From GCA-2705445 sp002705445 (GTDB taxonomy: Bacteria; Pseudomonadota; Gammaproteobacteria; Poriferisulfidales; GCA-002705445): DNA of 64,000 nucleotides. The position numbers and the translations under genes were made by a program. Below, piece after piece: positions 24,588-34,221 of this stretch. The notes under the pieces are model-generated. The model was not told the DNA's origin. It saw only the letters and a list, made by a program, of their open reading frames with translations, and did no database searches. How positions within the stretch are numbered: the stretch's first letter is position 1; the number at the start of each line of letters is the position of its first letter. The stretch covers positions 496,001 to 560,000 of the forward strand of contig JBJKYB010000002.1 of assembly GCA_045561235.1 (NCBI GenBank). Reading direction: 5' to 3'.

Positions 24588-25988
24588 TTAGTCTTTTGAA
24601 GACTTCATTTTATTAGCAATAGTATTTCTTCCCCAGCCTAATATTTTTGCAGCTTCTGTTTTATTACCTTTTGAAAGTTTTAATGAAGATTTAATGAGAA
24701 TAGAGTGATAAATATTGTCAATTTCTTTTGAGATATTTTTTGAATTGCCATCAAACCTATTTAGAATCCAGCTTTCTAAAATTACTCCCCAATTTTTTTC
24801 CTCGTTCAAATAGTCGTTTTCTTTTACAATATTTTCAGGTAAATCATTAATTTTAATTTTATCATTTGGAGACATTATAGAAAGGTATTTACATACATTT
24901 TGAAGTTCTCTTATATTTCCGGGCCAATCATATTTTACAAATATTTTTTTAGCGCCCTCATCTAAAATTTTATATTTAACAGAATATTCGTCACAATACT
25001 TTTTCATAAAATAGTTCGTTAATTCAGGTATATCAGTTTTTCTATCTTTTAAATTAGGTAATTCAATTTTAATAGCATTGATTCTGTGTAAAAGGTCCTC
25101 TCTGAATAAATTCTCATCTACAAGCTTTTGAAGATTTTTATGTGTTGCTGTAATAATTCTTGTTTGAACTCTAATAGATTTGGCTCCGCCAACTCTAAAA
25201 AATTCTCCATCTTGTAAAACTCTTAATAATCTTGTTTGAACGTCCATAGGCATATCACCAATCTCATCCAAAAATAATGTGCCCTCTGATGCTTGTTCAA
25301 ATCTCCCAATTCTCTGGCTATATGCTCCAGTAAATGAGCCTTTCTCATGTCCAAAAAGTTCGGATTCTAAAAGTTCTGTCGGAATTGCTCCGGTATTGAT
25401 TGCAATAAATGGCTCATGCTTCCTAGCACTGTTTTCGTGAATTGCTTTTGCAATTAATTCTTTACCAGTGCCTGTATCACCAAGTATCAAGACCTCAACG
25501 TTGGTTCGGGATATTTTACCAATAGATTTATAAATAAATTGCATAGACTCTGAAAATCCAATTATTTTGGGTAATTCATTTGTGTTGTTAAGAGGAGTTT
25601 TTTTATAATTTAAATTATTGTTTTCACATGCATTCTTTACAATTTTAATCACATTATCAATATCAAAAGGTTTAGTTAAGTACTCATATGCACCTTTTTG
25701 TAATGAGCTTACAGTTGTCTCAAGGTCTGAAAAAGCGGTCATAATTATTATCGGGACATGAGGATATTCCCTTTTTAGTTTATCCATTAAATCAATTCCA
25801 CTGATTCCAGGCATTCTTATATCTGAAAGAATAATATCTGGATTAATTGTATCGAAATCCTTTAAAATACTTTCAGCATCAGGAAAAGAAGAAACTATGA
25901 AATTTTCTTTTTGAAAAGCTTTTTCTAAAACCCATCTTATTGATTTGTCATCATCTAATATACAAATATGCTTTTTAATACTACTCAT
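24588..25988 (-). CDS. glnG: Nitrogen regulation response regulator NtrC
   Basis: Phosphorylated activator of sigma-54 promoters under nitrogen limitation. The 466 residues carry a receiver domain with phospho-acceptor Asp56 (SDIRMPG), an AAA+ domain with Walker A GDTGTGKE, the sigma-54 contact loop as GSFTGA (usually GAFTGA), and a C-terminal Fis-type helix-turn-helix ending KTEAAKILGWGRNTI. It directly follows glnL with one base between. A likely target site lies at 27071-27087. Confidence 0.97.
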   Translation of the reverse strand: MSSIKKHICILDDDKSIRWVLEKAFQKENFIVSSFPDAESILKDFDTINPDIILSDIRMPGISGIDLMDKLKREYPHVPIIIMTAFSDLETTVSSLQKGAYEYLTKPFDIDNVIKIVKNACENNNLNYKKTPLNNTNELPKIIGFSESMQFIYKSIGKISRTNVEVLILGDTGTGKELIAKAIHENSARKHEPFIAINTGAIPTELLESELFGHEKGSFTGAYSQRIGRFEQASEGTLFLDEIGDMPMDVQTRLLRVLQDGEFFRVGGAKSIRVQTRIITATHKNLQKLVDENLFREDLLHRINAIKIELPNLKDRKTDIPELTNYFMKKYCDEYSVKYKILDEGAKKIFVKYDWPGNIRELQNVCKYLSIMSPNDKIKINDLPENIVKENDYLNEEKNWGVILESWILNRFDGNSKNISKEIDNIYHSILIKSSLKLSKGNKTEAAKILGWGRNTIANKMKSSKD

Positions 25989-25989
25989 T

Positions 25990-27024
25990 TTAATATTTCT
26001 CTATTGGTATAATCATTTTAAAGATAGTTTTTTTATTTTCTTCCTCAAAAGTAATTATGCCTTTATTGATTTGAATTAATTTCTGAGATATTGATAAACC
26101 AAGACCACTGCCTTTCTCTTTATCAGTAATTAAGGGCAAAAAGAGTTTATTTGCAATATCTTTATTAACACCAATCCCGTTATCTATAATACTAATAACT
26201 GCAACTAATTTATGCCTTATAGAATTAATAGTAAAACTCCTATCAATTCTTGTTTTTATTTCTATTATGCCAGTTTCTGTTATTGCTTCATTAGCATTTT
26301 TTAATAAGTTTAACAGAATTTGAATAATCATATCTTGGTCAACAAAAAGTGTGGGGATGCTCGGATCATAATTTTTCTTATAATTGATACTTTTTATTCC
26401 TAAAATTTTTATAACTTTATCAATTAATAAGTGAATATTTATATCCTTAAAATTTGGAAGGTCTAAAGGGCCGTGCATCTTATCAATATAATTTTTTAAT
26501 CTATCTACTTCATCAATAATTATATTTGTAAATTCTTTATGCTCTTCTTTAATTTCTTTTTTTAGTAATTGTGCAGCACCTTTTATCCCACCTAGAGGAT
26601 TTTTTATCTCGTGTGCTATAGAACGGGTTATCATTTCTGTTGCGTTATTTTGATTTATAAATTTAGCATTCTCAACAATATTTTTAATTCTTTTTTGTGC
26701 TCTCATTTCTAAAAGCACATGTTTATCTTTATTAAAAAAAATTGTTTGAACGTAACAATCAACATTATGTCTACCTCTTGCTTTGAGTGAGATTTCAATA
26801 TCACGAGAAGTGGATGATTGATTTAGTGCTATAGCATCATATACCTGATTGATTATAATACTTTTATCATTTGCAAATAGATCCCTAAGTTTAGATTTCT
26901 TTAAAACTTCTTTACTGCTGCTAAAAAGGCTTTCAGCAGCTGAGTTTACATGAATTATTTCCATGAATTTATTTGTGATAATCACAGAAGTAGTAATACT
27001 CTCTAGAATATTTTGCGCATCCAT
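25990..27024 (-). CDS. glnL: Nitrogen sensor histidine kinase NtrB
   Basis: A soluble kinase/phosphatase that sets NtrC phosphorylation under PII control. The 344-residue protein has an N-terminal PAS domain (about 5-110), the phospho-acceptor His138 in SIAHEIKNPLGGIKGA, and ATPase boxes NAANEA-like (LLKNANEAI), DNGIGV and GSGLGLS. There is no membrane segment. An NtrC-type palindrome 47 bases before the ATG suggests autoregulation. Confidence 0.96.
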   Translation of the reverse strand: MDAQNILESITTSVIITNKFMEIIHVNSAAESLFSSSKEVLKKSKLRDLFANDKSIIINQVYDAIALNQSSTSRDIEISLKARGRHNVDCYVQTIFFNKDKHVLLEMRAQKRIKNIVENAKFINQNNATEMITRSIAHEIKNPLGGIKGAAQLLKKEIKEEHKEFTNIIIDEVDRLKNYIDKMHGPLDLPNFKDINIHLLIDKVIKILGIKSINYKKNYDPSIPTLFVDQDMIIQILLNLLKNANEAITETGIIEIKTRIDRSFTINSIRHKLVAVISIIDNGIGVNKDIANKLFLPLITDKEKGSGLGLSISQKLIQINKGIITFEEENKKTIFKMIIPIEKY

Positions 27025-27070
27025 ATAGCTTATTTAAATTTATTTTTAGTTATATATTAAACATACATGA

Positions 27071-27087
27071 TGCACAAATTATGTGCA
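27071..27087. promoter_or_regulatory. NtrC binding site upstream of glnL
   Basis: TGCACAAATTATGTGCA is a 17-base palindrome matching the NtrC consensus TGCAC-N7-GTGCA. It lies between glnA and glnL, 47 bases before the glnL start, the same location as the repressive NtrC site in enteric bacteria. Confidence 0.75.
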
Positions 27088-27100
27088 AATAAAAGATTAG

Positions 27101-27125
27101 ATAACGCCCGATATTAGGGCGTTAT
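27101..27125 (-). terminator. Stem-loop terminator/attenuator between glnA and glnL
   Basis: ATAACGCCC (27101-27109) and GGGCGTTAT (27117-27125) form a perfect 9-base, GC-rich stem with a 7-base loop, standing out in AT-rich DNA. A T6 run follows on the plus side and a weaker T-rich stretch on the minus side. It lies 23 bases after glnA, as expected for partial termination that reduces glnL-glnG expression relative to glnA. Confidence 0.7.
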
Positions 27126-27148
27126 TTTTTAAGACTATAGAATATAGA

Positions 27149-28552
27149 CTATAGACTATAGTATAGTTCAAACTCTAATGGATGAGTATTTGCTTGAAAA
27201 GCTTGTACCTCCTCCATTTTAAGTGCGATGTAAGCATCTATTGTATCATCATCAAATACTCCACCTTCTTTCAAGAAATCTCTGTCAGCATCTAATGCTT
27301 TTAGAGCCTCATCAAGGGATGAGCACACATGTGGGATTTTTGCTTCGTCTTCAGGGCTTAGATCATCAAAAAGATCTATATCCATATTTTCGCCTGGATC
27401 AATTTGATTTTTTATGCCGTCAAGACCAGCCATCATAAGAGCAGTGAAAGTTAAATAAGGATTACCACAAGAATCTGGGAATCTTACTTCAATTCTCCTT
27501 GCTTTATCATTTGCTTCAAAAGGAATCCTAATGCTCGCAGATCTATTTTTTGCCGAATAAGTTAATATTGTAGGTGCTTCAAATCCTGGCACTAGTCTTT
27601 TATAACTATTTGTTGCAGAATTTGAAAATGCATTTATAGCTTTTGCATGTTTTATTATGCCGCCAATATAATATAAAGCTGTTTGAGATAGCCCTCCGTA
27701 TTCATTTCCTAAAAATAAATTTTCTCCATCTTTAAATAATGATTGGTGAACATGCATACCGTTACCATTATCGTTAATAATAGGTTTTGGCATGAAAGTA
27801 GCAGTTTTACCATAATTATGCGCTACATTATGGACAACATATTTGAGAATTTGATTTTGGTCAGCTCTTTTTACCATTGTGTTAAATTTAGTTCCAATCT
27901 CACATTGCCCCGCAGTAGCAACTTCATGATGATGAACCTCAACTTCAACTCCCATTTCTTCAAGTACATTGCACATTGCTGAACGTATATCTTGAAGTGA
28001 ATCTACTGGTGGAACTGGAAAGTATCCTCCCTTAATACCAGGTCTATGCCCAGTATTTCCGTCCTCATATTGCTCTCCAGAACTAAAGCAACCTTCTTCT
28101 GATTCAACTCTATAAAATGATTCTCCAATTTCATTTCCAAAAGTAACAGAATCAAATATGAAAAATTCTGGCTCAGGACCAAAGTATGCTGTATCAGCAA
28201 TTCCTGAATCATTTAGATATTTTTCCGCCCTTATAGCAATTGACCTAGGATCTCTAGCATATCCTTCTCCGGTTGTTTCCAGGACATTACATCTTACAAC
28301 TAGTGTAGGATCGCTGAAAAAAGGATCCATTACTGCAGTTTCTGGGTCAGGCATAAGTATCATGTCTGATTCATTTATGGCTTTCCAACCAGCAATAGAT
28401 GAACCATCAAACATTTTACCATTTTTGAACATTGACTCATCAACCGCGCTTGAAGGAAGTGTTACGTGTTGTTCTTTCCCTTTTGGGTCTGTAAATCGAA
28501 GATCTACATACTTTACGTCATTCTCCTTTATTGTTTTCATTATATCTGACAT
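27149..28552 (-). CDS. glnA: Glutamine synthetase type I, without the adenylylation tyrosine
   Basis: Makes glutamine from glutamate, ammonia and ATP; the dodecamer is the main route of ammonium assimilation. The 467 residues contain the expected MFDGSSIAGW, YFGPEPEFFIFD, NGNGMHVHQS, and KNRSASIRIP segments and end in HPLEFELYYSL like other gamma enzymes. The regulatory loop normally reading NLYDLP is DLFDDLSP: Phe395 (codon 27368-27370) stands where the adenylylated tyrosine should be, with one extra Asp. GlnE control therefore seems lost. A sigma-54 type promoter lies upstream. Confidence 0.98.
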   Translation of the reverse strand: MSDIMKTIKENDVKYVDLRFTDPKGKEQHVTLPSSAVDESMFKNGKMFDGSSIAGWKAINESDMILMPDPETAVMDPFFSDPTLVVRCNVLETTGEGYARDPRSIAIRAEKYLNDSGIADTAYFGPEPEFFIFDSVTFGNEIGESFYRVESEEGCFSSGEQYEDGNTGHRPGIKGGYFPVPPVDSLQDIRSAMCNVLEEMGVEVEVHHHEVATAGQCEIGTKFNTMVKRADQNQILKYVVHNVAHNYGKTATFMPKPIINDNGNGMHVHQSLFKDGENLFLGNEYGGLSQTALYYIGGIIKHAKAINAFSNSATNSYKRLVPGFEAPTILTYSAKNRSASIRIPFEANDKARRIEVRFPDSCGNPYLTFTALMMAGLDGIKNQIDPGENMDIDLFDDLSPEDEAKIPHVCSSLDEALKALDADRDFLKEGGVFDDDTIDAYIALKMEEVQAFQANTHPLEFELYYSL

Positions 28553-28601
28553 TATTCGCTCCTATATTTATTACATTAATAACAGTATTTCATTTAAAGC
28601 A

Positions 28602-28617
28602 TGCATATATTATGCCA
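28602..28617 (-). promoter_or_regulatory. Sigma-54 promoter of glnA
   Basis: On the minus strand TGGCAT-N5-ATGCA places GG and GC exactly ten bases apart, as required for -24/-12 sigma-54 promoters (consensus TGGCAC-N5-TTGCA). The transcript would start about 40 bases before the glnA ATG. No clear upstream NtrC enhancer was found before glyQ. Confidence 0.65.
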
Positions 28618-28767
28618 TATGTCTTATAGGCATAAAAAATATGACTAAAATGTGTTAAATTGTTAGTACAATTCAATAATATATGAGATTTATATAGTAG
28701 TATATTAATAATTCAATTTTTGAACTTTGTTCTATAATTATTGCTATTTATCAGGTATTTATAAATT

Positions 28768-29640
28768 ATGACATTTCAAGAAATTATATTTAAATTAAAA
28801 TCTTTTTGGGCGGACAATGGTTGCATCTCTCTAGAACCATATGATTATCCTATTGGAGCAGCCACATTTCACCCGTCTACATTTTTGCGCGCCTTAGGGC
28901 CAGAACCTTGGCAAGCAGTATATGCGCAACCATGTAGGAGGCCAACAGATGGTCGATATGGAGAAAATCCAAATAGACTACAACATTATTTTCAATTACA
29001 AGTTATTTTAAAACCTTCGCCTGATGAGATTCAGGACTTGTATATTGAATCATTAGCAAGCATAGGAGTTCATAGGAATAAAAATGATATAAAATTCATA
29101 GATGATAACTGGGAATCACCATCTCTTGGTGCTGCAGGTGTTGGCTGGGAGGTTTGGCTTAATGGAATGGAGATTAGCCAATTCACCTATTTTCAACAGA
29201 TTGGAGGTTTAGATTGTAATCCAGTAACTGGTGAGCTGACATATGGTTTAGAGAGAATAGCAATGCACCTTCAAGAAGTTGACAATTTATACGCCGTAAA
29301 ATGGAATAATGAAATATCATATGGAGAAATATATTTACAAAATGAAGAAGAAAATTCCAAATATAATTTTGAGTTTGTGGAGCCAAAAATACTCATAAAA
29401 TTTTTTGAGGATATGGAGGCAGAGTGTATAAGACTACTTGAAAATGGTTTGCCAATACCAGCCTATGATATTCTTTTGCAAAATTCTCATACTTTAAATT
29501 TACTTGATTCTAAACAAGCAATTTCTTCTACTGAAAGACAAGCTTATATTTTGAGGTTAAGAAAATTATCTTTTTTAATTGCAAAAAAATATCTAGAAAA
29601 TAGAGAAAAGATAAATTTTCCATTGATGAAAAATAGTTAA
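28768..29640 (+). CDS. glyQ: Glycyl-tRNA synthetase alpha subunit
   Basis: Catalytic alpha subunit of the bacterial alpha2-beta2 GlyRS. At 290 residues it is slightly shorter than the E. coli protein. Class II motifs lie in AATFHPSTFLRALGPEPW, YAQPCRRPTDGRYGENPNR and GLERIAMHLQ. A TATAAT lies 29 bases before the ATG. glyS follows after two bases. Confidence 0.98.
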   Translation: MTFQEIIFKLKSFWADNGCISLEPYDYPIGAATFHPSTFLRALGPEPWQAVYAQPCRRPTDGRYGENPNRLQHYFQLQVILKPSPDEIQDLYIESLASIGVHRNKNDIKFIDDNWESPSLGAAGVGWEVWLNGMEISQFTYFQQIGGLDCNPVTGELTYGLERIAMHLQEVDNLYAVKWNNEISYGEIYLQNEEENSKYNFEFVEPKILIKFFEDMEAECIRLLENGLPIPAYDILLQNSHTLNLLDSKQAISSTERQAYILRLRKLSFLIAKKYLENREKINFPLMKNS

Positions 29641-29642
29641 TT

Positions 29643-31721
29643 ATGAAAAAAAATTTACTTTTTGAGATTGGTGTAGAGGACCTTCCAGCGAAAAATTTAA
29701 ATATTTTTTCAGAAAAAATAAAAAAAAATATTGAAGATAGCTTTTTAAATAATAAAATAAATTTTAGGTCAATTGATAATTTTTTTACAAATATTCGCTT
29801 AACTTTCACTGTTAATGATATTGAAGAAAATATTAAAATACCAAAACAAGAAATAAAAGGGCCTCCGTATGATAAGTGTTTTGATAATGAAGGCACTCCT
29901 ACAAAAACTGTTTTAGGTTTTGCAAAAAAACACAAAGTCTCAGTTGATTTACTTTCAAAAAAAGAGTTTGAAAATAAATATTACATTTTTTACGAGCAAC
30001 CTGAAGAAATAACGAAAGTTAAAGATAGGCTACCGCACATCTTAGAAGAGGCTCTTAAAAATGTGGAACAGCAAAAGAGAATGAGATGGGGTGGATCTAA
30101 AATTTCTTTCATAAGACCTATAAGGTGGCTGTTACTATTTTATGGAGATGAAAATTTATCTTGTAAAATATGCGGAATTCAAACAAGAAATAATACATTT
30201 GGAAATAAATGTATATCTAATAACGAGATAACAATAAATAATATTGATGAGTATTTTATAAATATTGAAAAAAATGGTGTTGAGCTTCATCAAAGCAAAA
30301 GGAAAGAATTAATTAACAGAGAAATCAAAAATATTATTAAACAAAATAAATTTGACGACAATATAGACAGCTCACTAATTGATGAATTAACAAATATGAC
30401 CGAATATCCACACATCTATCTTGGAAAATTTCCAGAAAAATATCTCGATCTTCCTGATGAAGTTCTCAGATACGTAATTCAAGATACACAAAAATATTTT
30501 TTAGTATATAGAGATAATAAAATAGCTAATTTTTTTATTGGTGTCTCTAATGTTAAAGTAAATTCAATAATTATAAAAGGTAATGAGAGAGTTATTAATC
30601 CAAGATTAGACGATGCAAATTTTTTTATAACCAAAGACCTAGCGAGCAATATTTTCGAGAAGAAAGATTTTCTTAAGAGAGTTATTTTCCACAAGAAACT
30701 TGGTAGCATGTTTGATAAAGTCCAAAGGATTATTGAAATTTCATCATATATAAATTCACAAACTTACCGTGATAATAAAATTTTATTTAAGGAAATTGCC
30801 GAAGTTTGTAAACTGGATTTAATATCTAATATGGTAGTTGAAATACCTAAATTACAAGGGTACATTGGCGCTTATTATGCTAAAGAAACTGGCCTCACAA
30901 CAGTTGTAGCAAATGGTATTAAAGATCATTATTCACCTAAGAATCCAGAAGATGGTATACCTGGGACTGTTGATGCCCAAATAGTTTCAATGGCAGATAA
31001 AATTGATACTATTGTTGGTATATTTTTAATAAATGAAAAGCCTAGCGGCACTAGAGATCCTTTAGCTATTAGAAGATTAAGTTACGGTTTAATAAGAATC
31101 TTATTAAATACAAAACACAGTTTGAGCCTGACAAAATTAGTTGATGAAACTCAGAATTTAATATCGAACAAACTAACTGATCTTAAAAAAAATCATAGAG
31201 CGGTATCTGATTGTAATGAGTTTTTAACTGAAAAATTGATTTCTACTTTTAAGGAAGATTATGGCTTACCAATTGATGTAATTTCCTCCGTTGTAGGCCA
31301 TGATAAAGATATTAACCCCTTTGATATGTTGAAGAAAATAGAGGCAGTAAATTTAGTTTATTTAGACAAAAGTTATCAGGGTTTATTTACTAATGCCAAG
31401 AGAGTATCGAATATATTAAAGAAATCTAATCAAGATTTTTCATCAATTATTAACGAAAATTTACTAAGAGAATCTAGTGAGAAGATATTATATAATAGTG
31501 TTAAGGATATTGATGAAAGTTTAAAGCAATTGTTGGATAAGAGATTATATGAAGATTATCTTAAAAAATTAAATGGGCTAAATTTTTATATAGAAAGTTT
31601 CTTTGATGAAGTAATGATTAATGATAAAGAAGAGCAAATAAAACTAAATAGGCTTTCACTATTAGCATTAATTAATAAAAATTATACAAAATTTGCAAAC
31701 ATAGCTATTTTGAGCCATTAA
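29643..31721 (+). CDS. glyS: Glycyl-tRNA synthetase beta subunit
   Basis: tRNA-binding beta subunit partnering glyQ. The 692 residues begin with LLFEIGVEDLPAKN (typical FEIGTEELP) and include RMRWGGSKISFIRPIRWL, the HD-like domain with KLDLISNMVVEIPKLQGYIG, SMADKIDTIVGIF and GTRDPLAIRRLSYG. Two bases separate it from glyQ. Confidence 0.98.
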   Translation: MKKNLLFEIGVEDLPAKNLNIFSEKIKKNIEDSFLNNKINFRSIDNFFTNIRLTFTVNDIEENIKIPKQEIKGPPYDKCFDNEGTPTKTVLGFAKKHKVSVDLLSKKEFENKYYIFYEQPEEITKVKDRLPHILEEALKNVEQQKRMRWGGSKISFIRPIRWLLLFYGDENLSCKICGIQTRNNTFGNKCISNNEITINNIDEYFINIEKNGVELHQSKRKELINREIKNIIKQNKFDDNIDSSLIDELTNMTEYPHIYLGKFPEKYLDLPDEVLRYVIQDTQKYFLVYRDNKIANFFIGVSNVKVNSIIIKGNERVINPRLDDANFFITKDLASNIFEKKDFLKRVIFHKKLGSMFDKVQRIIEISSYINSQTYRDNKILFKEIAEVCKLDLISNMVVEIPKLQGYIGAYYAKETGLTTVVANGIKDHYSPKNPEDGIPGTVDAQIVSMADKIDTIVGIFLINEKPSGTRDPLAIRRLSYGLIRILLNTKHSLSLTKLVDETQNLISNKLTDLKKNHRAVSDCNEFLTEKLISTFKEDYGLPIDVISSVVGHDKDINPFDMLKKIEAVNLVYLDKSYQGLFTNAKRVSNILKKSNQDFSSIINENLLRESSEKILYNSVKDIDESLKQLLDKRLYEDYLKKLNGLNFYIESFFDEVMINDKEEQIKLNRLSLLALINKNYTKFANIAILSH

Positions 31722-31727
31722 AAAAAT

Positions 31728-33551
31728 ATGACAATGTTAGATCGCATAAATAAATTTATTGTAAAAAGATTTTCCCCTTTTAAAGATTGGGTCTCTGAAC
31801 TTCGAAATCCAAAAATATTACAAGCAGATATAATTGCAGGTATAACCGTAGCTTTAGTTATAGTCCCCCAATCAATGGCTTATGCACAACTGGCAGGTTT
31901 ACCACCATATTATGGTCTATATGCATCATTTTTACCGGTTGCTATTGCTTCAATATTTGGCTCATCGAGACAGTTGGCTACTGGCCCAGTAGCCGTAGTA
32001 AGCTTACTAACGGCAGCGGCTTTAGAACCTATTGCAAGTAATGACCCTGCAGGATATGTTGCATATGCAATAATGCTTGCTTTCCTTGTAGGTGCATTTC
32101 AATTATCACTTGGGTTATTGAGAATGGGTGTTTTGGTAGATTTTTTATCGCATCCTGTTGTTACTGGTTTTACGAACGCAGCAGCGATTATAATTGCCAC
32201 ATCTCAGTTATCTAAATTATTTGGGGTGAGTGTATCCTCTCAGGAACATCATTATCAAACTGTTATGAATGTATTATCAGAATCTTTGATTAATACACAT
32301 ACACCAACTTTATTAATGGGGCTTCTAGCTATTTTTATTATCCTTCTTTTCAGAAAAATATCTAATAAGTATCCCGCTGTATTAATTTCTGTGGTAATAA
32401 CTACATTTATATCTTGGTATATAAAATTTGAAATTAATTATGAAGGCAAAGTTATTGGAGTTGTTCCTGACGGTTTGCCTGCAATGCAATTACCTCAAAT
32501 TGATTTTAATCAGCTTATAAATTTAGGTACTGTTGCTATCGTAATCAGCTTAATAGGATTTATGGAAGCAATATCCATTGCAAAAGCTATGGCGACTCAA
32601 ACAAAACAAAGACTGGATGCTGATCAAGAGTTGATAGGGCAAGGACTCAGTAATTTAGCTGCAAGCTTCTTTCAGGGCTATCCTGTATCTGGATCATTTT
32701 CTAGATCAGCAGTCAATATATCTGCAGGAGCAGTTACAGGCTTTTCTTGTGTTGTAACAGGAGTAGTTGTTGGTATAACTTTATTATTTTTAACACCTTT
32801 GCTATACCACTTGCCACAAGCAACACTTGCGGCAGTGATCATAACCGCAGTTATTAATTTAATAAAATTCAAGCCAATAAAGTATGCATGGAGAGTTCAA
32901 AAGCAAGATGCTGTAATATCAATTATCACCTTTTTTGTAACATTACTACTTGCTCCTAAATTAGAGATTGGAATAATAGTTGGTATAATTTTATCCCTTG
33001 GAAGTTATTGTTATAGATCAATGCGCCCAAGAGTAATTTGTTTATCTAAGAATACAAATGGTATATTTAGAAATTCAGATACTAATAATATTCCAAAATG
33101 CTGCTCAATATCAGTTATGAGATTTGATGGGCCATTAATATTTACCAACGCAGGTCATTTTGAGAATGAAGTAATTGAGAGGGTGGCAACAAAGCCGGAA
33201 TTAAGATATTTCATAATAGATGCTATTGCTATTAATGAAATTGATGCGACCGGGCAAGATATGTTAAATAGTTTGTCTTCGAGACTTTATGAGCAAAATA
33301 TTAAGTTATTTTTTGCAAGAGTGCATAAACCGATATTAAAGATTTTTGAAGAAACTGGTTATTCAACAGGACAATGGAAAAATCATTTTCACAGAACAAT
33401 TGATGGGGCAATTGAAAAAGCATGGTCAGATTTAGGTTGCACGCACGTTTCACCCCCATTCTGTACCAGTGAGGTATGCCCAATGAATAGAAATACTGCA
33501 GGCTTATCATCTATTTATGAGGCGAGTATTAAAAAAATTAAAAAGAAATAA
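31728..33551 (+). CDS. SulP family anion transporter with STAS domain
   Basis: A 607-residue inner-membrane transporter of the SulP/SLC26 family: about 12-14 helices (residues 30-440) followed by a STAS domain (about 455-570). The signature GLPPYYGLYASFLP and the VVSLLTAAALEP segment are clear. Family members carry sulfate, bicarbonate or dicarboxylates; the substrate cannot be told here. The STAS domain keeps an Asp-Ala-Thr phospho-loop-like INEIDATGQD. The tail has three cysteines in LGCTHVSPPFCTSEVCP, not usual for the family. Confidence 0.9.
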   Translation: MTMLDRINKFIVKRFSPFKDWVSELRNPKILQADIIAGITVALVIVPQSMAYAQLAGLPPYYGLYASFLPVAIASIFGSSRQLATGPVAVVSLLTAAALEPIASNDPAGYVAYAIMLAFLVGAFQLSLGLLRMGVLVDFLSHPVVTGFTNAAAIIIATSQLSKLFGVSVSSQEHHYQTVMNVLSESLINTHTPTLLMGLLAIFIILLFRKISNKYPAVLISVVITTFISWYIKFEINYEGKVIGVVPDGLPAMQLPQIDFNQLINLGTVAIVISLIGFMEAISIAKAMATQTKQRLDADQELIGQGLSNLAASFFQGYPVSGSFSRSAVNISAGAVTGFSCVVTGVVVGITLLFLTPLLYHLPQATLAAVIITAVINLIKFKPIKYAWRVQKQDAVISIITFFVTLLLAPKLEIGIIVGIILSLGSYCYRSMRPRVICLSKNTNGIFRNSDTNNIPKCCSISVMRFDGPLIFTNAGHFENEVIERVATKPELRYFIIDAIAINEIDATGQDMLNSLSSRLYEQNIKLFFARVHKPILKIFEETGYSTGQWKNHFHRTIDGAIEKAWSDLGCTHVSPPFCTSEVCPMNRNTAGLSSIYEASIKKIKKK

Positions 33552-33552
33552 C

Positions 33553-34221
33553 TTACTTCAATTTATAAGTAAATTCAGTAATCCTATGCCCAAGAGAAAT
33601 GCCTTTTTTTTCAAATTTAGTTAGGCATCTATTTTTAAAAATATAAATATCTCCAACTCTTTCAAATTTATCATTTGCACTAAAAACTTCTTCTATTCTA
33701 TCACTATAATTTGACCAGTCAGTAACAACTTTTATAAAACCATTTGCAGAAATTTTCCTACTTATTAAATTAACAAAATTTTTATTGATGATCCTTCTTT
33801 TATAATGTTTTTTCTTGGGCCAAGGATCTGGAAAAAATAGAGTTATACCATAAAAACTATTATTTTCTGTATAATTATTCAAAAAGGTTATTGCATCAGA
33901 GCAACATATTTTAATATTAGTGAGATTATCTGAAGATATTTGTTTTAAAATATTTCCTATTCCTGACTCATAAACTTCTAGTCCAATAAAATTTAATTCA
34001 GGAAATTTTTTTGCTAAACTAGTTAATAGTTTCCCGTCACCAAAACCAACATCTAGAATACAATTATTATTATTTTTAAATAATTTTTCTAAATTTACAA
34101 TTTCATTCGGGAAAAAAAAATTTATATTATTATTTTTATTATTTAAAAATATCTTTTGGGACTGTGTTAATCTTCCACTCCTCTTTACAAAGCTTTTAAT
34201 ATGGCCTTCTTGACTCGTCAT
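33553..34221 (-). CDS. trmB: tRNA (guanine-N7-)-methyltransferase
   Basis: Methylates G46 in tRNA variable loops using S-adenosylmethionine. The 222-residue protein shows the SAM site LDVGFGDGKLL, the IGLEVYESGIG loop, and the family signature LFFPDPWPKKKHYKRRI. It overlaps thiG by four bases, completing the thiS-thiG-trmB order typical of gammaproteobacteria. Convergent with the SulP gene. Confidence 0.95.
   Translation of the reverse strand: MTSQEGHIKSFVKRSGRLTQSQKIFLNNKNNNINFFFPNEIVNLEKLFKNNNNCILDVGFGDGKLLTSLAKKFPELNFIGLEVYESGIGNILKQISSDNLTNIKICCSDAITFLNNYTENNSFYGITLFFPDPWPKKKHYKRRIINKNFVNLISRKISANGFIKVVTDWSNYSDRIEEVFSANDKFERVGDIYIFKNRCLTKFEKKGISLGHRITEFTYKLK

Noticed and set aside
27128..27165. 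Repeats of AGACTAT around the glnA stop as a regulatory array
   Set aside because: They are short, partly coding for the C-terminal Tyr-Tyr-Ser-Leu, and too irregular to support a function.
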